Shown here one piece after another: positions 13,736 through 64,000 of a stretch of DNA of 64,000 nucleotides. The stretch is from Paulinella micropora (taxonomy: Eukaryota > Cercozoa > Imbricatea > Euglyphida). The position numbers and the translations under genes were made by a program. The stretch spans positions 381,157-445,156 of the forward strand of contig BJOX01000057.1 in the NCBI GenBank assembly GCA_009731375.1, read 5' to 3'. Under the pieces are notes generated by a model. It was not told where the DNA came from. It was given only the letters and a program-made list of their open reading frames with translations, and made no database searches. Positions within the stretch are counted from its first letter, which is position 1. Each line of letters opens with the position of its first letter.

Positions 13736-14905
13736 AGCATGTCCTCTTGAGAAAAATGAAATGGTCCGACGGGGCCGCGCAAGGGGAAATGGCTTCCATT
13801 CTGATAAGTGGCCATTTCAGCACCAACCACCTTCCTTTGCAGTGTGAAAAACATTCGCGTTGTTCTGCCGGCATTCGACGCGATGGAAATTGGAGGAACG
13901 GTCTCCCAAATAGAGCATGTTGTATATATATCTGCAGTATTGCATTTTTGCAAAAAACAAACAAACAAAAATTGAGCAGCGATTTCTGATTTTGCAGGTC
14001 GGACTAGGTGATGGCCTGCTGGGGCAACCTCCATTTTCACGCCGCACCAATCCAGTTAGATTAGCAATAGGTCATCCTTCCATCTTGTCTTTCTCCGTAG
14101 TCTATCCTGAGCCAAGAGATTTGCAGTTATCCAAATTTTAATGGATACAAAGGCGAGGAGTTGCTGTTTATCAGACAAAGATTTGAGGGATACGATTTGA
14201 TAAACAGATAAGATGAGATTTCTTAAGATGAATAAGGAAGTAAGACAGCAAACTAATTTAACGGGTTAGATAATAAGACTAATAAGGTAGGTAAGTATTT
14301 AGGTAAAGACTGACAACAAAGAAAAGATGAAGATAGACATAGATACAGATAAAGACGAAGATAAAACTAGGATAAAGATTAAGGCCAGTAAGGCCAAGAT
14401 GTAATACAACACAGAGGGGTTACACAAGGCAGAAAGGTGGAATAACGTATGAAGGGTGTAAGATCATCCAGATTTTTCGGCTGGGGTTCGCGCCACTCAT
14501 TTCCGTAATGTTCCGTGTATAGGCTCCGAACTTTCGCTCACTCCGTGCACAGACACCCTTCGCTTTGCGCACTGCGCGCACAAACTCCACTCATTTCGCT
14601 TACTCGGACTACAAACCCTGCTCTTTCGTTCACTTCATGCACAGACTCGCATTTTCTCGCGGACCTTTTTAAGAGGCTCAGTTATTTCCTCAAACTCCGC
14701 TAAAAGACTCCATGCACACCATCGGTTCGCGTCGCGCACTGCACGCACAGACCGTGTTCGCTGTGCGCGCGCTGTACGCTCACTCTGTCCCCTCGGTTAT
14801 GGCCATGCGACGGCACATCCAGGTTGGACTGCCAAATAGCAAGAGGAATTTTCGTGAGATCGATTTGGGGAAGTATGAGACAGAATAGGCAACTTGCATT
14901 GAATG
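13736..14905. other. Complex block; no gene recognised
   Basis: 13736-14140 is complex and open in both directions for 80-110 codons, without a recognised domain. 14141-14450 is A-rich with GATAAAGA-type decay of a (GATA)-like array. 14480-14790 holds degenerate ~30-bp units of the form TTCGC-TCACTCCGTGCACAGAC. Confidence 0.4.
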
Positions 14906-14907
14906 GG

Positions 14908-14938
<31 letters not shown>

Positions 14939-15249
14939 CAAGTAAGCAAGCAAGTAAGTAAGTAAGTAAGTAAGTATGTAAGTATGTATGTATGTATGTA
15001 TCTATGTATGTATGTGTGTATGTATGTATGTATGTATGTATAGTGTATGTGTGTATGTGTGTATGTATGTATGTATGTATGTATGCATGCATGTATGTAT
15101 GTATGTATGTATGTTTGTATGCATGCATTTATGTGCATCTATGTATGTATGTATGTATGTATATATGTTTGTATGTATGTATGTATGTATGTCTGTATGT
15201 ATGTCTGTATGTATGTATGTATGTATGTATGTAATGTATGTATGTAATG

Positions 15250-15280
<31 letters not shown>

Positions 15281-15367
15281 TGTATGTATGTATGTATGTA
15301 TGTATGTATGTTAAAATTTATGTACGTATGTATGTATGTTTAAGTGCAAGCAGTAGTTACTGCACGC

Positions 15368-15435
<68 letters not shown>

Positions 15436-15836
15436 CTCCTCTCTCTCTCCTCTCTCTCCTCTCTCTCTCTCTCAATCTCTCTCTCCCTCTCTCTCTCTCN
15501 NNNNNNNNNNNNNNNNNNNNNNNNNNNNNNNNNNNNNNNNNNNNNNNNNNNNNNNNNNNNNNNNNNNNNNNNNNNNNNNNNNNNNNNNNNNNNNNNNNNN
15601 NNNNNNNNNNNNNNNNNNNNNNNNNNNNNNNNNNNNNNNNNNNNNNNNNNNNNNNNNNNNNNNNNNNNNNNNNNNNNNNNNNNNNNNNNNNNNNNNNNNN
15701 NNNNNNNNNNNNNNNNNNNNNNNNNNNNNNNNNNNNNNNNNNNNNNNNNNNNNNNNNNNNNNNNNNNNNNNNNNNNNNNNNNNNNNNNNNNNNNNNNNNN
15801 NNNNNNNNNNNNNNNNNNNNNNNNNNNNNNNNNNNN

Positions 15837-15881
<45 letters not shown>

Positions 15882-15964
15882 TCCATCCCTTCCTCACTTT
15901 TCCCCTCTCCCTTGCCTCCCTGAGGCATGCTGTGTGTGTGTGTGTGATGTATGTATGTATGTAG
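14906..15964. repeat. (GTAA)n to (GTAT)n, (CT)n, gap, poly-C
   Basis: (GTAA)n grades into (GTAT)n at about 14976; (CT)n at 15371-15499; a gap; poly-C at 15837-15880; then (GT)n and (ATGT)n before candidate exon 0. Confidence 0.93.
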
Positions 15965-16012
15965 CTCATGGGGGGGCGCCGCACATTCACCAGCCACGAC
16001 CCAGCCGGCGGG
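15965..16012 (+). CDS. Candidate extra 5' exon (exon 0) of the M32 gene
   Basis: The block follows a TAG acceptor-like triplet after (ATGT)n and ends before GTAAGG. It reads LMGGRRTFTSHDPAGG in phase 0, with an ATG at 15968. It could supply the real start codon if exon 1 begins at 16610 (after an AG, in phase 0) instead of at the ATG 16604. The protein is not recognised and no homology supports it. Confidence 0.25.
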
Positions 16013-16255
16013 GTAAGGACAGATAGATAGGTAGATAGACAAACAAACAAACAAACAAACAAAAAACAGTCAGACAATATGTAGCAGCTAGACATATGTG
16101 ACGCAGCTTGAGCAGGCAGCAGACATGTGTGACGCACCTCGTCCCTCCCGCGGGGGCAGACAGAGACATAGGCAAACAAACAGACAGACAAATAGAGACA
16201 GACAGACAACAGAAGGCAGATATAGATAGACTGTATGTATTTGCAAAGGTATCAA

Positions 16256-16325
<70 letters not shown>

Positions 16326-16403
16326 NNNNNNNNNNGAAGCTGGGCCCGTCCACCAACTTTCGTCCACTAGACCGTAAGCAGCCCTAACTGATAGATAGAT
16401 AGC
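16013..16403. repeat. (GATA)/(CAAA)/(CAGA) tetramers, poly-C and gap
   Basis: Short tetramer runs, two related pieces carrying GTGACGCA at about 16097 and 16129, 65 bases of poly-C, and a 10-N gap. Confidence 0.8.
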
Positions 16404-16603
16404 GATTCAGGAGGTGTTGGTGAAGCCTGGTTTGCCTGTGCTGCCTTTACTTGATAGGTATGTATTAATATGAACAAATTGTGTGTGTGTGTGTGTGTGT
16501 GTGCTGGTTAGCAGACATGGCGGTGAAGCCGGGACCACCCGTACTACCTTGGCTTGATATGTATGTATGACAATGTGTAAATTATGTTATGTCTTGGTTA
16601 GCT

Positions 16604-49943
<33,340 letters not shown>

Positions 49944-49998
49944 AACAAGAAAAAGGCAGGGACATGATCAGAGGCTCAGGCAAAACTTGTCTTGATAC

Positions 49999-50004
49999 AA
50001 TAAA
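49999..50004 (+). promoter_or_regulatory. Possible poly(A) signal AATAAA of the M32 gene
   Basis: AATAAA lies 56 bases after the stop codon. It fits a short 3' UTR, but the hexamer is common by chance in such DNA. Confidence 0.35.
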
Positions 50005-50332
50005 TGAAGAAGCAGAGCTCTGGTTGGAAAAGGCTGGCAAGGGCGAACCAAACAACCGTTCAAGGAAATATTAAAGCTTGAACTGCCAACCCAACTTCTA
50101 AAATAACTTACTAGAGAAGTGAGAATGCGGGACGTACTGTAGATAAGGAGAAAGTGATCCATGCTATCAAAGACTGACTAATCACCAACACTACAAGCAA
50201 CAAATGAAGTAAGCGAAGATGAGCACATGAGTATCGTCCTCATCAAGTGACAGCACTTGGAAGTCCTTTCCACCCTATCAGGTTGCAGAAAAACCCTAGC
50301 GAGGCAAAATTACCGTCACTACACGAAATCAG

Positions 50333-50377
<45 letters not shown>

Positions 50378-50520
50378 NNNNNNNNNNGACAGTAAAATAA
50401 AGGAAAGTGTTCAAGATAAGATCAGAAGAGAAAAATTAAGTGCACTGCAGAAGAGCTTATTTTTCTCTTCTCTTACGCTTCCCATTCATCCCTAACTAAC
50501 AGTGGCAGTATTTTCTTTTT
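50005..50520. other. Intergenic DNA after the M32 gene
   Basis: Complex A-rich sequence with poly-C and a gap at 50378. No further ORF or repeat family recognised. Confidence 0.5.
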
Positions 50521-50567
50521 TTCTCTTCTTCTTCTTCTTCTTCTTTTAATTTTTTTTTCACGCAAAC

Positions 50568-50598
<31 letters not shown>

Positions 50599-50725
50599 CT
50601 TCTTCTTCTTCTTCTTTTTCTTCTTCTTCTTCTTCTTCTTCTTCTTCTTCTTCTTCTTCTTTTCTTCTTCTTCTTCTTCTTCTTCTTCTTCTTCTTCTTC
50701 TTCTTCTTCTTCTTCTTCTTCTTTT
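50521..50725. repeat. (TTC)n homopurine-homopyrimidine tract
   Basis: About 200 bp of nearly pure (CTT)n between two convergent genes, followed on both sides by ACGCAA-CACT sequence of R2. Confidence 0.97.
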
Positions 50726-50727
50726 AT

Positions 50728-51988
50728 TTTACGCAAGCACTGTTTTAATAGAATACTTGCCACTCATAGAGCTGAGTGGGAAGCAGAACTTTCAGAAATA
50801 AAATAGAAGAGGTATCAAGAGATACAAAAAGAGCAAGCATGAAGTGTAAAAAAAAAAAAAAAAAGCAGTCACAGTTTAAGGTCATGCAGAGACCCGATGC
50901 AGTTGAGCGTCATGCCGAGGACCTTTTCAAGTTTTACGCAAACACTGTTTTAATAAAATACTTGCCACCCGTATTAATAAAATCTGAGTGGGAAGCAGAA
51001 GAGATTATGGAATGGAAGTGGTATCGAAGAGATACAATAACGGAAAACAAAATACCGTCGCGACTTTATTATAATAAGTACTCTGTACCAATGACACGGA
51101 CGAAGCGCCTCCGCAATGCTTCCAGTCTTGAACCGGCAACCGGTGCGTCCCCCTCTTCAACTACCGGTCGTTGACTTCTGAACGGGCGCCCGGCGGACTA
51201 ATCACGCTTATTATTTGAATTCTGAACGGGCGACTAATCAGTATCCAAAATCTGAACTGAACACGCAGTACTACCTGATTTCAATTTATATGGTTGACTT
51301 TGCCACCCGACAGTGACTCATGATCCGAACTGTGATGTGCCGCCGCACTGAGCAACTTGTAACAAAATTGAAAGTCACCCGCCGTCCGATTCGGACAGTC
51401 GGTGGCACTGGAGAAAACATCCCTCCGACAGCGGCCGCCGCTGAGTGATCAGTGTGACTTTTCCTGAGTCTTTCTGTCGGAATGAGTTGCTTTCTTTTCA
51501 AGTTGAATCTGAGTCAAGGTTCCCGGGTGTTAGAACGGCTCCAATACTGAATCACCCGAAGTTTCGGTCGGAAGCCACGGTGACTCTTCAAGAGGCCTTA
51601 AGTTCAACTCAACTGATCTTTTTTTTATTACTAACTTCCGAAGTAATTAATACCAACATTTTCCGAACTGAGCCGCCGTCTATATTGTACGACCCTTACT
51701 CACACTGAGGCATATGTCTCTTTACGCCGCCGCAAACTCACCGTGGCACGGCTTTTATAAAATACTTGCCGAGTCTCTAGTAGTTGGAGCCGTGAGCGGG
51801 AAGAGAAAAGGATAACATGGCAGAGTTAACTAAGACATGATGAAGCGTAAAAAGAAAAAAAAAAGTAATAATAATACTACTACTTGAAATAATGTAGTAG
51901 TGGACGATGCAAATTGGGAGAAAGACATTTGNNNNNNNNNNNNNNNNNNNNNNNNNNNNNNNNNNNNNNNNNNNNNNNNNNNNNNNNN

Positions 51989-52022
<34 letters not shown>

Positions 52023-52350
52023 AAAAGAAAGACTAATATTAATAAAAAAGGGAAAAGAAAGACTAAATTATTAATAAGGGTACTCTTTTATTAACAATAA
52101 AACTTGCAACTATTAATGCGACTCTGCCAGACATGTCCACCGTTCAACTCGTGGGGATGAGTGGGAAGATCAAGTAACTTATGAGAAGGAAGGTGGTAAA
52201 AAAAAGATGACTCGACAGAGTCAAAACGGGTAGAAAATGAAGGGAAAGCAGAAAGAGATCATGATGATTTACGCAAACACTTTTATTGATTATGCAGAAC
52301 ATGCTAGAAACTCGACGGGATGAGTAGGAAGCGTAAGAATGAAAATGCAA
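50728..52350 (+). mobile_element. Cluster of degraded R2 retroposon copies
   Basis: TTTTACGCAA(A/G)CACT...TTAAT and ACTTGCCA...GAGTGGGAAG recur at about 50728-50865 (A16 tail) and 50930-51070; weaker copies lie at 51745-51862 (GAAGCGTAAAAAG), 52085-52175 and 52265-52340. The unique DNA 51077-51740 between them has no recognised gene. Confidence 0.6.
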
Positions 52351-52509
52351 GAAGGTCAGAGGTGACACCTAGAGGCAAAAATACTGACTTGATAATATTA
52401 TATTATTCGATTTAGTGTAGACGGTGAAGAAAGAGTGCGTTGAAGCAACAGGTGGACTGCGGAGGTTACTAGGAAAGAAAGAAGAAAGAAAGAAGAAAGT
52501 GTGTTGTTG
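52351..52509. other. 3' flank of the receptor-like gene
   Basis: AT-rich at 52380-52420, then GAAGAAAG repeats. On the minus strand a 3' UTR is expected here; AATAAA was not seen. Confidence 0.4.

Positions 52510-64000
<11,491 letters not shown>

Noticed and set aside
13736-14040. Coding gene on either strand
   Set aside because: Open for ~80-110 codons both ways but no domain, echo or splice pattern like the other genes.

Overview
This is nuclear DNA of a eukaryote with a large, repeat-swollen genome. The genes are cut into very short exons joined by GT-AG (twice GC-AG) introns, most of the DNA is microsatellite, and tRNA-derived and poly-A-tailed retroposons are present. There is no bacterial operon layout. 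Exons are GC-rich with G/C-ending codons. M32 carboxypeptidases occur mainly in prokaryotes and in protists and algae, so a unicellular alga or other protist is the best guess; I cannot name a species. About 5.1 kb of the window is N.

Layout. 1-8.5 kb: microsatellites, two tandem satellites, a tRNA-like SINE, and a ~400-bp dispersed element (R1). 8.5-9.6 kb: two or three minus-strand exons of a C2H2-like zinc-finger gene. 9.6-16 kb: microsatellites, SINE/LINE-like debris and blocks I do not recognise. 16-49.9 kb, plus strand: a complete M32 metallocarboxypeptidase (carboxypeptidase Taq family) gene. I joined 31 exons of 35-108 nt; every junction keeps phase and the sum is 1959 nt (652 codons plus stop). 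Residues from about 148 on are a complete M32 enzyme with HPF, DxRxT, HExxH, HESQ, IRxxAD and GxxQDxHW motifs; residues 1-147 are an extension I do not recognise. 49.9-52.5 kb: convergent intergenic DNA with degraded copies of a poly-A retroposon (R2). 52.5-64 kb, minus strand: the C-terminal multi-pass membrane part of an intimal-thickness-related-receptor protein (GPR180/TMEM145, GpcrRhopsn4 family). Its 5' end lies beyond the window.

The most striking signal is that exons in all three genes have 'echoes': partial, diverged tandem copies of the exon and its splice site, lying in the adjacent intron and separated by microsatellite. I find echoes for 19 of 31 M32 exons, most receptor exons and one zinc-finger exon. 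One echo is antisense. Several exons sit between complementary simple-repeat arrays, which would pair in pre-mRNA. Other notable points are a near-homogeneous 26-bp minisatellite, an intronic telomere-like (TAAGGG/TTAGGG) array, and a dispersed element always found embedded in (TATC)n.

The three genes show no evident functional link. The M32 enzyme is a soluble zinc exopeptidase and the receptor-like protein is a membrane protein.
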